Shown here: positions 10,475 to 22,549 of the stretch, in pieces
How positions within the stretch are numbered: position 1 is the stretch's first letter
Layout: each line of letters begins with the position of its first letter
Position numbers and translations under genes: made by a program
Notes under the pieces: model-generated
Told to the model about the DNA's origin: nothing
The model's input: the letters and a program-made list of their open reading frames with translations, nothing else
Database searches by the model: none
Assembly: GCA_015956445.1 (NCBI GenBank)
Contig: WIUZ02000007.1
Location: forward strand, 1,612,001 to 1,676,000
Length of the DNA: 64,000 nucleotides
Direction of reading: 5' to 3'
Source: Thelephora terrestris
Lineage: Eukaryota; Basidiomycota; Agaricomycetes; Thelephorales; Thelephoraceae

Positions 10475-12864
10475 ATGGCCGCCACCACTGCTCTTCGCGA
10501 GGCTCTGAACCAAGGAATTTCCTCTGGGAAGCTTATCGACACTAAGATCATACTGTACTCGCACAAGGATTCCTCCGGTCGCGTCTGTCGCACAAAGCCG
10601 CTCTATGCCAATAGCCACGCCCTGAAGAAAGCCCCGTACTTTAAGGACTGTAAGTTTACTCTGCACACTCATCATTTCCAAGAAATTCATGGGACCGCTT
10701 TCAAAGTGCTCTTCGGAAATTTTGCCGAGTCCCAGTCAAAAGACTTCAAGGAGGAGATTGACGAGGACGGATCCGCGGAAGACTACGGTTATCTATCCGA
10801 CAGTGACCTCGAGGACGACGAAGATGAGAAGTGCTCGCCAGAGCATTCGGGCAAGTCCAAGATATGTTCGTTCGACCCCTTTCCTGTTCCTGGCGAAGAG
10901 AAGTTTTCCTGCGAGAAAAACGAGGAACACGTCGAGAAAGGCAAGATAGTCAAAATTCCGGACATTGCGTTTTTGACGTGAGTGACACCTAAAGATCCTT
11001 CAACGTGTCTCTGATTTGGTACAGGTTTCAGGCGTTCTTAATGTATCTCTACACGGATGCGATAGACTTCGCACCGTTTGGGTCAGAAGTGAATCGCAGA
11101 TCGCGAAGCGCGGAAATCGTTGACCCCTCTGACGACAAGGTTCCTCGACCGTCTCCAAAGTCGATCTACCGACTTGCGGATAAAGTCCGACCCCGTCTTC
11201 TCAATCAACTTGACGTGTCCGGCCTCTGATCAAACCTTCCAGTATGACGTCCCGGCGTTGAAGACTCTTGCACTGAATCGCATCCGCAACGAACTCAGCA
11301 AGTGTGACATCGTTGAGGAATCATTCAGCAAATTCACATCCCGGTAAGCGAGACGCAACGCGAACAAAAACTGTCTGCTGATAGCAAGGTACAGATATGC
11401 CGAGATTAGAAGCCTATATGTCGACCAACTTGCCCACATCTGGGTGGGGGACTCTACGGATGCCACTCGCGTCAGAGTCGAGAAGAAGATTGACAGTTTT
11501 GTCGAAGGTGACCTTGAACACGCGACTGAAATGCTCTCTGCGCTGTGGAAGATTGCAAACAAAGACGGAATCATCACAGGCCCTTCGAATTCCTCGCCCG
11601 TGGTGAGTCTGTCATTCGTTTTCCTTCTACCTGTGCTATCCGAGGTGCTTACTCGACACGATCAGGCCGTGCAGGCTCCGAGTCCCGCCCACTGGCCCTC
11701 CGTTAAGACGGCGCTCATCAAGTCGATCCGTACGGGGGTCTTCTTCGACAGGAAGTATTGGGCAAGATACCTGAAGACTGGAGACATCTTGAAACCTGTT
11801 CACTTTTCAAGCGCAATTATGGACGATAAGACACACCAACTCAACAAGCGTCGGTCGAGTTTAGCCTCGAATTCACTGAGGTGCTGACGATTTGTAGTGG
11901 TAAAATACCTCAAGGGCCCAAATACTCCCGTCTGCGATCTCGAGGGAGACGTCAACGTCGAGAGCGACTGTGAAGGGGATTCGTCCGGAGCCTGGAAGGG
12001 GACAAAAAAGGCAGAAGCTGAAATGGAAGAAGAAATTCGTGCGGTTCTCATCACTGGGTCGTTTGCAGCGTATGCCATTTCTAATGCCGTCATTTTCTTT
12101 GGGAAAATAACAAGTCCAACAGCTGGAAGTCTCTCTTCTTCTATCGTTGCACAGACGTGATTTCGTTCGCTCCCCTCAAATCACAAGGTGTCGACTCTCG
12201 TTTGAATTACATCCGCGAAAAGACAGTGGCGACGGCACCCCCTCCTTGCTCTTCGAAGAGCATCTACGTTCTGGCTAGCTTGGTAAGGTGACCTTCGACT
12301 CGATATCTACATAACATTGACACCCAATGGAGCTTGAAATTCAGCCCCTCTGCGACAGCGCCTTTGCGGATATCAAAAGCAAAGTTACGGAGGGCAACGT
12401 CGTTGGCGAGGTATTCTCATGGGTCACTGCTGTGTAAGAGTCGCATTGGGATCCTGAGCTACGGCGTAAGCATCACGCTAACGTTTCGTCTTAGTCAGGA
12501 GAAGATTATGGAGATGGAGTGCGAACTGCTTATCTCCAACTTCAAAAACACGAAGACCATCGATCTTGTGAATGAGAACATCGGACGCATCTCCAGTGGA
12601 TCCTCCTCCCACTCTGCTACCGCGTTGAAGCTTGGATTGAAGAAAGCTTTCGACCTGAAGAAACAGCCTCCCGGGATGAAGTTGCGATGCTCCTATACCG
12701 GTTGCGTGTATTATCAAAACCCTGCCCCATACTCAACTATGGTGTCGAATAGTAGTTACTGCCCGCGGGGTTGCGGCTACTGGGTCCAATGCGTTGGTTG
12801 TGGGTACCAGAGGACAAGTAACTCCTTTATGGCGTGTCAAAGCTGCCGAAAGAACTTCGTGTAG
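10475..12864 (+). CDS. Double-BTB protein with 8-cysteine tail, copy B
   Basis: Same exon plan as copy A. Exon 1 starts MAATTALREALNQG; the first intron begins after YFKD; the later junctions sit after the DIAFLT, LADK and FTSR positions in the first half and after SFAA, LASL and the FSWVTA region in the second. The acidic insert of the first half reads SDSDLEDDEDEKC; that of the second half has VESDCEGD. The tail shows C-x4-C, C-x3-C, C-x2-C and C-x2-C. All exons can be joined without a stop. The nearest relative is copy C, including the promoter and 3' flank. A decayed 200-residue-family gene follows on the opposite strand (13.58-14.05 kb). Function unknown; probably an intracellular protein-protein interaction scaffold. 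Confidence 0.85.
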
Positions 12865-13525
12865 ACGGACACAATTAATACAGGCGCAATCTGGAGTTGT
12901 TAGTACGACGAACCCACTGTAAAAATTATCACGACCGGAATCAAATTAATGTCACCTCTCAGGTAGGCCCATATACAATTGAGGTTATGGTGGTCAACGT
13001 CCCTGGTGTGCTGGCTGCGAGTGCGCCAGGTTCAGCAACGACACCCCATTCTGGGGTCATGAGGCGGTTCTTGTAACCAGAACTTCAGTGTGCGTTGCGT
13101 AGCAGACCCGTATCGTTGCCGTACAAGCCGGTGTGCAAGGGCGGTGCCTTGTGCTACCAGGTACCGTCACGTATGTAAGTACAATCCTAGTTATTTCGTT
13201 AGATTACCATTTGTCCAACGAATCCAGCTCGCGCATGTTTCCATACGTGAATAGTTTCACGCTCTTGGATGCCGCTTGACGATTGAATCCAAGAGCATGG
13301 GACGGGCTTTGTTCACCGCGACAAGAGTGTAACGGTATTTTGCGATCCGCTTCCCCTCCTTCACTCGGCGACGCTACAGTGGGGAAAACTCCTCCCAGTC
13401 TCCTATCCCCTCCTCCGATTATCACAGAGTCTGTAGGTTACATTCGTCCCGTAATTCCCTCTCCATTCTGTATCCCCAGACGACAAGTCAATTCAATTAA
13501 TGACCGTAGACATACATACTACATT
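12865..13525. repeat. Convergent spacer of the two-gene module, unit 1
   Basis: The sequence after copy B (from about 12866) is repeated after copy C (from about 16840) almost base for base for over 300 bp. It includes a stretch with GTGAATAGTTTCAC (13246-13259), an inverted repeat with a short loop, and a block around 13310-13360 (GTTCACCGCGACAAG...) that recurs at about 17508, 20127 and 23245. No protein is evident. It lies between the 3' ends of two convergent genes, so terminators or shared 3' UTRs are a reasonable guess. Confidence 0.6.
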
Positions 13526-13574
13526 TTATCCCAGCCACGAATCCACCCTGGTTTGAGTTTGGGTCCCGATCAAG

Positions 13575-14050
13575 CCTGACCTTGAAGTGATTACACGTAC
13601 CCTGCCAACATTCGGGAAGTGATTCGACGAATCTTCAAGCCACCATTTAACCTTCTTGGCTTCGCCGAACGCCCCATTGAGGGCATCAACCATCTCGGCG
13701 AAGGGTTCGCCGCAGTCGAACAACTCAGGAATTTGGTAGTTGGACTCCTAGGTGGGTATCGGCTCCCCTTCCGCACCGCACACCCCGACCTTGACCATAT
13801 GTAAGGGAAATAAAGAGGCTGGTGCGGTGAAATCGCAGAGTTGAGAAAGATGTTGCGCGACCATGACGTACACGTTGTGTTCACCCTTCCCGCCGACGCG
13901 CAACCTAAGCCGAAGTGCCCAGCGAAGTGAATGACTTCCTGGGTAGTGAGGGGAACGCTGAGGTAGGAAACTAGCGCGGCTCGTCCATTGGAATGTATTG
14001 TGGACTCTCACACACGCTGTGGCTGTCACGCAACCGAATGGGTTCGTCCC
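13575..14050 (-). pseudogene. 200-residue family, unit 1 copy (decayed)
   Basis: On the minus strand the end matches the intact genes at 18890-19547 and 23527-24184 (KKVKWWLEDSSNH, then NVGRVRVIT and stop), and the upstream part matches in other frames (YVMVAQHLSQLCDF). The matching segments lie in at least two frames, and an in-frame stop follows the QYIPMDEPR segment. Exon 1 is missing because the promoter block of BTB copy C begins at about 14093. It is a broken, 5'-truncated copy. Confidence 0.7.
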
Positions 14051-14408
14051 ATAGCCAACAGGAAGTGAAACAGATTTTCGTTTCCTTTAAGTTTGAGAGA
14101 GAATCTGAAGCTGGTCACGGTTGTGTGCAGTTTTGACGTTGGGGTATCTCTCCACGGCATCTCCCGTAAATTGGCCCTCCTCAGTCCCCCTGCACCGTGC
14201 ACGGCATCCCCCGGAACTGCTGACCTTGCGCCAACCGCCACACTTTCCAAGAACACCTCGTATCATGATCCATCCCTATCGCGCTCTCTTGGTTAACACC
14301 GAAACAATGGCCTGGAATCTACGATGAACAGTCTAGGCCCCAGATATTTGTGCAATCACATCCGCTCTCTTCGGCGCGTTCTTTGCCTTGGACAGGTCTG
14401 GGCGTCGC

Positions 14409-14416
14409 ATAAATAG
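14409..14416 (+). promoter_or_regulatory. TATA-like box ATAAATAG of BTB copy C
   Basis: ATAAATAG, 47 bp before the ATG at 14456, at the same distance as in copy B. Confidence 0.6.
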
Positions 14417-14455
14417 ACTGGTAACCAATGTTGATTACCCCACCCTCCCGCAAGT

Positions 14456-16838
14456 ATGGCCGCCACTACTGCTCTTTGCGAGGCTCTAAACCGAGGAATA
14501 TCCTCTGGGAACCTTATCGACACTAAGATTATCCTGTACTCACACAGGGATTCTGTCGGTCACATCTCCCGGCCAAAGCCGCTCTACGCCAACAGCCACG
14601 TCCTGAGGAACGTCCCGTACTTTAAGGACTGTAAGTTGACTCCGCACACTCATCAGTTTAAAGAAATTCACGGGACCACTTTAAAAGTGCTCTTTGGGAA
14701 TTTTGCAGAGTCCCAGTCAAAAGACTTCAAGGAGGAGATGGACGAAGATGGATCTGCGGAAATATATGGATATCTATCTGACAGTGACCTCGAGGATGAT
14801 GAGGATGAGAAGTGTTCGCTGAAGCATTCAGGCGGCTCCGAAACCCGTTTGTTCGATTCCCTTTCAGTTTCTGGGGAGGACAAAATTTCCCACGAGAAAA
14901 ACGAAGAGCGCGTGGAAGAGGGGAAGGTGGTCAAAATACCGGACATGGCGTTTATAACGTGAGCCAAATCTAACGATCCTTCTACGTCTCTTTGATGTTG
15001 TTGCAGGTTTCAGGCATTCCTGATGTATCTCTACACGGCTACGATAGAGTTCGCACCGTTTGGATCAGAAGAGAATCGCAGATCGCGAAGCGTGGAGATC
15101 GTTGACCCCTCTGACAATAAGGTCCCCCGACCATCCCCAAAGTCAATCTACCGACTCGCAGATAAAGTCTGTAACCAGTTTTTGACTCTGCGCATTTGAC
15201 CTCTGACGGAACTCTGCAGTATGACGTCCCTGCGCTGAAGGCTCTCGCGTTAAATCGTATCCGCAGCGAGCTTGAAAAATGCGATATCGTTGAGGAATCA
15301 TTCAGCAAATTTGCGTCCCGGTAAGTGAGACGAATCACAAGTGATAACCGTCGCTGATAGCAAGGTGCAGATATGCCGAGATCGGAAGCTTATATGTCGA
15401 CCAACTCGCTCATGTTTGGGTGGGGGACTCATCGGATGCGACTCGCGTCAGAGTCGAGGAGAAACTTGATAGTTTCGCTAAAGGGGACCTTGAACATGCA
15501 GCTGAAATGCTCTCCACGTTGTGGAAGATTGCAAACAAGGACGGGAATATTACGGCTCCTTCGAATCCCTCGCCCGACGTGAGTTCATTAGTCGCTTACC
15601 TTCTTCCCTGTGTTACACTGGGTGCTTACTCCATCTAACCAGGTCCCCCAGTTCACGAGTCCTGCCCACTGGCCTTCCGTTAACGCGGCCTTCGTCAAGT
15701 CGATCCGTACAGGTGTTTTCTTCGACAGGAAGTATTGGGTAAGGCACCTGAGGACCGGGGACGTCTTGAAGCCCGTTTACTTTTCAAGCACAATCATGGA
15801 TGATAAGGCACACAAATTCAACAAGCGTGCGTCAAAATTTTGTTGCGAATTCATTGAAGTGCTGAGAATTGCTAGTGGTGAAATATCTCAAGGGTGAAAC
15901 TACTCTTGCCCGCGATCTCGAGGGAGACGTCAATGTCGAGAGCGACTGTGAGGAAGACTCGCCCGGAGTCAGTACGGGATCACAGGGTGCAAAAAATGAA
16001 AAGGAAGAAACTCGTGCGGTTCTCATCACTGGGTCGTTTGCGGCGTACGCAATTTTTGATCCTGTACTCTTCTTCGGGGAACTGACGAGTTCAACAGCTG
16101 GAAATCTCTCTTCTTCTACCGTTGCACCGATGCAATTTCGTTCGCTCCCCTTAAATCACAAGGAGTCGACCCTCGCTTGAGCTACGTCCGAGACAAGACA
16201 GTGGCAACAGCACCCCCTCCTTGCTCGCCGAAGAGCATCTATCTTCTGGCTAGCTTAGTAAGGCAACCTTCAACTTAATATACACATAACATTGAAACAC
16301 CGGATACAGCTCGAAATTCAGCCACTCTGCGACAGTGCCTTTGCAGATATCAAAAGCAAAGTGACGGAGGACAACGTCGTAGGCGAACTTTTCTCGCGAT
16401 TCACTGCGATGTGAGAGTCCCATCAGGATATTGCATTCCGGTGTCAACGTCACATTGACGCATCTGATTAGTCAGGAGAAGGTGATGCAGATGGAGTGCG
16501 AGCTACTAATCTCGAACTTCAAAAACCTGAAGACGACTGATCTCGTTAGCGAGAGCATCGGACGCATCTCCAGTGGATCCTCCCCCCACTCCATCAACGC
16601 ACTGAAGCTTGGATTGAAGAAAGCTTTCGACCTGAAGAAACAGCCTCCTGGGGTGAAGTTGCGATGCTCCAACTCCGGTTGCGTATTGTATCTAAACCCT
16701 GCCCCATACTCAACTATGACGTCGTATAACAGTCGCTGCCCGGAGTGCAACTGCTGGGTCCAATGCGCTGGTTGTGGGCACAGGAGGAAAGATAACTCCT
16801 TAACGGCGTGTCAAAGCTGCCGCAAGAACTTCGTGTAG
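14456..16838 (+). CDS. Double-BTB protein with 8-cysteine tail, copy C
   Basis: Same ten-exon structure. Recognisable blocks in order: LIDTKIILYSHRDS, the acidic SDSDLEDDEDEKC insert, the YLYTATIEFAPF and SPKSIYRLADK blocks of BTB half 1, then FFDRKYWVRHLRTGD, VESDCEEDS, FYRCTDAISFAPL and SPKSIYLLASL of half 2, and a tail with paired cysteines ending SCRKNFV. No stop interrupts the joined exons. It is closest to copy B, with which it shares promoter and 3' flank, so the two come from a duplication of about 4 kb. A convergent relic of the 200-residue family follows. Confidence 0.85.
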
Positions 16839-17640
16839 ACGGACACAATAAATACGGGCACAATCTGGAGTTGTTAGTATGACGAATCCACTGTAAAAGT
16901 TTTCGCGACCGGAATCAAGTTGATCTCACCTTCCAGGTAGGTCCATTTACAATCGAGGTTGTGGTGGTCAACGTCCCCGGTTTTCTGGCTGCGAGTGCAC
17001 CAGGTTCAGCAACGACACCCCATGCTAGGGTCATGAGGCGGTTCTTGCGACCAGAACTCCAGTGTAAGTTGCGTAGCAGGCCTGTGCCATTGTCATACCA
17101 GCTGGTGTGCAGGGGCGGTGCCCTGTGCTACCACCGTGCACGTATATATGATCCTAGTTATTCCGCTGGATCCCTGTTGTCCAACGAATCTAGCTCGCGC
17201 GTGTTTCCATACGTGAATAGTTTCACGCTCTTCGGTATGCGCGATTGTGGATGCTGCTTGAAAATCAACTCCAAGTCAGATATCATCAAATCATGGAAAG
17301 TCCGGCAATCGAATATCTACCTTACGAAAGTGGTAGGTAGGATATAGCCTTATAATGTGTTACGAATGTTGGCGCTAAAGGTCGCCCGGGACCCTTATAA
17401 CCCATTACAACGCATTATAATGGATTACAAGCCCTGGTAGGGGAAATGCCTCTACTACCAGACTTTCCACGATTTACTCATGCTCAAGAGCGTGGGACAG
17501 GCTCTGTTCACCGTGACAAGATTGTAACGATATCCTACAGTGTTTTGGGATCCGCTTCCCCTCCCTCTTGGTGATGCTACAGTGGGGAAAACTCCTCCCC
17601 GTGTTCTATACCCCTCCGATTATCACACAGTCTATCGGTT
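16839..17640. repeat. Convergent spacer of the two-gene module, unit 2
   Basis: Close copy of the spacer after copy B, including the GTGAATAGTTTCAC inverted repeat (17214-17227) and the block at about 17508-17550. It also has a short tract with repeated CATTACAA/CATTATAA (about 17398-17430). No gene evident. Confidence 0.6.
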
Positions 17641-17699
17641 ACATTCGCCCCGTAATTCCCTCTCCACTCCGCTTTGAGTTTGGGTGACTGGATACGTCC

Positions 17700-18355
17700 C
17701 AATCAACACTTTCGCGTGAAGACAAACCGTGAAGTGATTCAGGTACCCTGCCAACATTCGGGGAATGATGCAACGAATATTCAAGCCGCCATTCAACCTT
17801 CTTGGATTCACCGAACGCTGGCATTGAGGGTATCAACCATCGCGGCGAAGGGTTCGCCGTAATCGAACCACTCAGGAATTTGGTAATTGGACACCAGGGT
17901 GAGTATCCAAGGCTCCCCTCCCGTATAGCACACCCCGACCTTGGCCCTATGTAAGGGGAATGAAGAGGCCGGTCCGGTGAAACTCAGCTGCAGAGTTGAG
18001 GAAAGTGGCACGTGACCACGTAGGACACGGTAGAGTCACCCCTTCCCTCCGAGCAAGCTTAAAGCGAAGTGATTGACTTCTTCGATGGTGAGGGGGACCC
18101 CGAGGTAGAACATAGATGGGCACTTGCACAGCTTGCTCATTAGGACGTATTGTTAAGGGGGAGAGAAATCGAATTTCAGGGCTGGCGGCTCAGAGTGTAG
18201 TCCCTTGTGAGTGTCTAACGAGGGACGTAGCCGTGGAAAATACATATTCCCCTTTGGCGTAAAGATCACTTTCCCGTCATTGAAGGTTGGACGTAGGCGA
18301 ACGACTGCCAGAGGCGTCCAGCTGGTCGACATGGGCGCTGAGGTTGTCCAGTGAA
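17700..18355 (-). pseudogene. 200-residue family, unit 2 copy (decayed)
   Basis: Minus-strand segments match the intact family members: MHSLDNLSAHVDQLD for exon 1 (about 18355), SFTGPASSFPLHRAKVGV, TLVSNYQIPEWFDYGEPF, and KKVEWRLEYSLHHSPNVG at the end. The pieces are in different frames and the exon-1 frame ends early, so the copy is broken. It is convergent with BTB copy C. Confidence 0.7.
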
Positions 18356-18539
18356 TGCATCACAATTTACAGCACACCGTCTGCGAAGACATTCGTGTGG
18401 AAAAATATCACGCGCTCCCTGGGACCCTGGTGGACGATCCATGCGGCATCGACCAAGGAAACATGACAGCCGTTCACATCTCTCCAATCAGCATATCCCA
18501 CCTCCCATGAGCCCGAAAATTGTTCATTGGCGATAATAT

Positions 18540-18700
18540 GTCGACCACTTAGCTTCCATCTGGATTGGGAACTCGGCGGACGCCAGCCGTGTCAAAGTCG
18601 AGGAGAAGCTCGCCAGGAACATCACAGGTCCTCTAAATCTAGCCCAATGTAAATGCATTGTGTGTTTGCCTTCCTCCCTGAGCGGGTGCTAGCGTTCCAA
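18540..18700 (+). pseudogene. BTB-family relic, unit 3
   Basis: About 18540-18640 matches the exon of copies B and C that encodes the YVDQLAHVWVGDS stretch, then, after an internal deletion, the end of the same exon and the start of its intron. The rest of the gene is gone. It sits exactly where the module predicts a BTB gene, upstream of and convergent with the intact 200-residue gene. Confidence 0.65.
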
Positions 18701-18889
18701 AGGACTCCTCGCAGTATCGCGTCCCTTCGTCCCATAAGTCCTCTACACTATATCCCAAACAAGCAAATTTCATCCTCGTCAATTAATCCTCATAGTCGTA
18801 TGTTTTGTCCCAGTCTTGGACCCACGCTGGGTGGTTGAGTTGAAGCCACTGGATGCATCCGATCAACGCTGTTGCGCTCAGGCCAACAA

Positions 18890-19547
18890 TCAAGTGATTA
18901 CACGTACCCTATAATCCTTCGGGCAGTGATTGAGCGAGTATTCGAGCCACCATTCGAGCTTCTTGGATCCATCAAATACTTCGTCGAGAGTGTCGGTCAT
19001 CGCCGTGAAGGGTCCGCTGTAGTCGAGTTCTTCCCTCATTTGGTAGTTGGTCACCAGAGAGAGCATACGAGGTTGCCCTTTCGTATCACAGACCTTGACC
19101 GCGACGCGTTGCAAGGGATATGCAGAGTCTGGTCCAGTAAAACCGCAGATCTCAGAAAGGCGGCTAGCGACCACGGCGTAAAAATCGTAGTCAGTGTCCT
19201 CGCTGACCGTCAAACCGAGGTGCCTGCCGAGTTGAATGACTTCCTCGAGTGTTAGAGGGACGCCGAGGCAAAACATGGGTGGAAACCACCGCTGCTTGCC
19301 CATTGGAATGTATTGTCGAGGAATAGACATTGATTCCCAGGGCTGGCGGCTCAGGATGTAGTCCCGTGTAAGTGTCTAAGGGTGGACGTAAACGCGTGAT
19401 GCGAGGTTCCGATAGTCTATTAATACTCACATTTGACTTGAAAGATAGTATACCGGCATTGTGGGTGAACTCGGGGGAACGTCTGCCAGAGATGTCGAGC
19501 TGGTCAACGCTGGTGCTGAGGTTCTCCATTGTGATTTGGGAAGACAT
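18890..19547 (-). CDS. Unrecognised 200-residue protein, intact copy 1
   Basis: Two exons: 19431-19547 (39 codons, starting MSSQITMENLSTSVDQLD) and 18890-19375 (162 codons with stop), joined across a 55-bp GTGAGT...TTAG intron, give exactly 200 residues. Visible features are a hydrophilic N-terminus, a FCLGVPLTLEEVIQLGRHLG stretch, DYDFYAVVASRLSEICGFTG, and a tryptophan-rich KKLEWWLEYSLNH segment near the C-terminus. There is no signal peptide or membrane segment. I do not recognise the family. Only two of at least five copies in this window are open. The reading frame, splice sites and paralogues make it a real gene. Confidence 0.7.
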
Positions 19548-19744
19548 TGTTTAGTGGACGTCAAATGCTTTCAACCCCTGGGAAATTGACAAGGCGGTCA
19601 CGTGTCAAGCCCTGGCCACCTACCGCGATTATGCATAACGCTACATCCCTCGCGGTGATCGTCAGCATTATCATGCGGTCTGCTTGAGGAGACTATGAGA
19701 CTATGATCAGAAGCTTCAAGACTAGGGATGCCTTGACACACGTG

Positions 19745-20050
19745 AGGACAAGAATATTCTCACCTGCGATCTTGATGAACATCGACTACGCGGAGAGCGG
19801 CAACGAAGGAGCCTCCCGAAGCCAGTAAGTGAGTAAGCGGACAGTCCAGGCAAAAGTCGAAGAGAAAGCAGAGACTCGTGCGGTTCATCGCTGGGTCGCT
19901 CGCAGCGTGCGCAGTTCAAAAACTGTTTTCTTCCGCCGTTGCATAGACACCATCTCGTCCGCTCCCCCGAGATTGTTGGCCGCCTAAGCTATCGACTCTT
20001 GCTCAAGTCACATCAAAAGCAGAGTGACGGGTAACATCGTGGGCTCCCAT
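19745..20050 (+). pseudogene. BTB-family relic, unit 4
   Basis: The block matches exons 7 and 8 of the BTB family: a degenerate GATCTTGA...GAACATCGAC region for the second acidic insert, ACTCGTGCGGTTC...CTGGGTCG for the RAVLITGS stretch, and TTCTTCCGCCGTTGCATAGAC for the FFYRCTD stretch. Frames and exons are missing, so it is a fragment. Confidence 0.6.
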
Positions 20051-20089
20051 CGGATACTATTGTATTCTGGGCGTGGGTACCGCTCCGAA

Positions 20090-20400
20090 ATGGAATCCAA
20101 GGACATGAGATAGACTTTGTTCATCGTAACAGGAGTGTAACGATATCCTACAATGCCCGAGACTCGTTTGCTCTCCTGAGCAGCACAACCGTTGTGAGGG
20201 CTCCTCCCAGTAATCGATCCCTTCTTCTGATCATCCGTCGTGCCCGTTCGTGCCGTGATCCCCCACACGCCGTATTCCAAACGAGGAAATCTCTTCCTCA
20301 TTGCTTAATCCTCGTAGTCATATGTTTCGTCCCAGTTGTTGACCCACTCAGTCCCCGGTCTGAGCCTGACCCACTGAATACATCCCGATCAACACTGCGT
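20090..20400. repeat. Convergent spacer, unit 4
   Basis: Contains the shared spacer block (around 20120-20170, with TTCATCGTAACAGGAGTGTAACG) and a downstream stretch similar to 23250-23520 and 18700-18890. No gene. Confidence 0.5.
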
Positions 20401-20419
20401 GAAGGCAATCACGAAGTAA

Positions 20420-21066
20420 TTACACGTACATGGTAATCCTTCGGTGAGTGATTGAGCCAGTACTCAAGCCACCATTCGAGCTTCTTGGATCCACCAAACG
20501 CCTCATCGAGAGCCTCAGTCATCACCGTGAACGGTTTGCGGTAGTCGTATCCATGAGTGATCTGGTAGTTGTTCACCAGCGAGAGCATCCGAGGCCGCCC
20601 TGTCGCATCAGATACCTTGACCGTCACGCGATGGAACGGGTATCCGGACTGCGGTCCAGTGAAACCGCATAGTTGAGAAAGATGGCTTGCGGCGGTGTAG
20701 TACGTATATTAGTCACCGTCCCCTTCAACGGTTAAGCCGAGGTACCTAGCCAACTGAGAAACTTCCGCAGTGGTGAGAGGGACGCCGAGGCAGAACATCG
20801 GGGGAAACCAGCGCCGCCTGTCCACTGGAATGTATTGTTGGGGGAGAGATGTTGGATTCCAGGGCTGGTGGCTCAGAATGTAGTCCCGTGTAAGTGTCTA
20901 AGAGTGGCCGTTAACGCGTCAATCGAGGTTCCGATGGTTTATGAATACTCGACACCTCTGGCATAAATCTCAACATTCCGTTATTGACGATGTACTCGAG
21001 GAACGTCTGCCTTCGAAGGCGGCGAGCTGGCCAACGCGGGTGCTGAGCTTGTCCAGCGAAGACATT
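20420..21066 (-). pseudogene. 200-residue family, unit 4 copy (decayed)
   Basis: It starts MSSLDKLSTRVGQLAAFEGRR and ends KKLEWWLEYWLNHSP...VRVIT, like the intact members. Two defects are visible on the minus strand. A small deletion in exon 1 after the GRR stretch shifts the frame relative to the TFLEYIVNNGMLRF continuation. A TAA also interrupts the region equivalent to EDTDYDFYAV (about 20707). It is therefore a recent pseudogene. Confidence 0.75.
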
Positions 21067-21539
21067 TGCGGGCGGAAAAGTCACACGCTCTCTGGGAGAT
21101 CGACGAAGCATGGCCCAGCTTCGAAGCTTTCTAATGAGTTCACAGCCGCCCACATCTCCCCAATCCGTTCTGCTCCATTCATTTCCCGTGGACCTACACA
21201 CTGTTGTCTAGCGTCTAAATGTTTATCGATATACCTGGGCGCCGTAAACATATGTAGCGCCTGGCCTGGGGCGGTTCACCGGCCCCCGAGCAGAGTTCGT
21301 TTTACTTTATTCCCGCGGCAGCAGTCTCTTTCTCGCAACTTTCGAGAGGTTCTTCTCTCATTGAATACCTCCGCTCAAACGTGACTCACAGTCACTTGGG
21401 ACGCCCGAACTCGGGTCGGTCCCACTTCACGCCTGAGGGTTCGCATGAAATTGGGGTTCAATGCAAATAGGACCTTCGACCTCAACCGACAGATCAATCG
21501 ACCTAGTGGAAGCGGATAATGTCGGCATGGCATCCCCGT

Positions 21540-21885
21540 GCCCAAGACTCCTGAGTTGAGTCGCGCATAGTGAAGTGCGGCATCGTCGAGGTTTCGCGTA
21601 TGCTTATGAGAGGTGTCAGTCCGACAATGTTAGGGATCCAATCATCCACAGGCTTGCATTCAACTGGATGGTGGACCAGACGATGGAATGACTCGCACAG
21701 GTGATGAGGACAAGATTAACTGCTTTGCCGAAGCGTGTCCGGAGTATGCAACCAAGGACCTTCTGTGCTGTTGGAGATCGCAGTGGCTGCATAACGCAGA
21801 TACTTCATTCCAGGGCCAAGTGGAGCGGTTCGTGCGACTGGGACTCCGATGCGCGTTGCGGGGCAAACATAGTTAGACATGCGCC
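21540..21885 (+). pseudogene. BTB-family relic, unit 5
   Basis: The segment resembles copy A more than B or C: AAGTGCGGCATCGTCGAGG (copy A 8097 region), TATGCTTATGAGA (copy A 8169), GGATGGTGGACCAGACGATGG (copy A 8236) and AAGATTAACTGC (copy A 8283). It covers the end of the first BTB half only and is out of frame in places. An ETT1 fragment follows it directly. Confidence 0.6.
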
Positions 21886-21889
21886 AACA

Positions 21890-22350
21890 TACACTTACTA
21901 GCCCAACAACCCCACAAGTCACCCTTCAAAGGGTGGCGTCTGGGCATGTGCAGGATGCCGCGGGAAAACTGATCCATGGCGAGGACCATCAAATCGTGCA
22001 CAGAAGCTGAAGTAAGAGTCATCCTCCTCGTTACAGGCAGACGCCTAGAGGCGATAGCATGGAAAGTAGAATCGGGAGGCCGGAGCTCGGAAGGAGCAGG
22101 GTAGCAAAGCAGAAACCGGCGATGGCATCCGTGAATCACAGCGCAATGCCGGCATCGTCTCGACGACGTCCGTTACTAGGGCTTTTTGTTTGTAGTCTAA
22201 CGCCTCGACGACCGAAGGAGCGCGAAAAACACACGGAGAATGCGGCGGGGGATGCGAAACGTTTGTCTGGAATTTTACTCACCGTTGTATTGCTTGGCCG
22301 CCTTTGCGAACAACTCCTTGATGTCCTGGACGAATATCGTGTGGTTCTTG
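21890..22350 (-). pseudogene. Fragment of the ETT1 gene
   Basis: Two blocks match the ETT1 gene at 26793-28985 on the same strand. 21890-22060 matches its exon around 27480-27650 (MTLTSASVHDLMVLAMDQFSRGI, MPRRHP). 22061-22350 matches 28230-28520, including the donor after QYN and the intron that follows. The sequence between the blocks is deleted. Retained intron sequence means this is a DNA-level duplication and not a copy made from mRNA. Confidence 0.75.
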
Positions 22351-22549
22351 ATCTACAGCTCCGACTGAAAGGAAAGTTATTAGATGGACATAGAAGTGAT
22401 GACGCTTTCCGAACAGCTCTTCTTCGAATGTTAACCTCTGCCTCGACGTCACGCCTGAACTTAGGGGTCAACGAACGGGCGGCGTGACCAGGGACGACGA
22501 CCTCAGGCCTGCGGCGATGGATCAATTAGCCCAGTGGGTATACATAGAC

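Noticed and set aside
18872-19255. Plus-strand frame of 127 codons (repeated at 23509-23892).
   Set aside because: It is the antisense shadow of the second exon of the 200-residue gene; the duplicated shadow follows from the duplicated gene.
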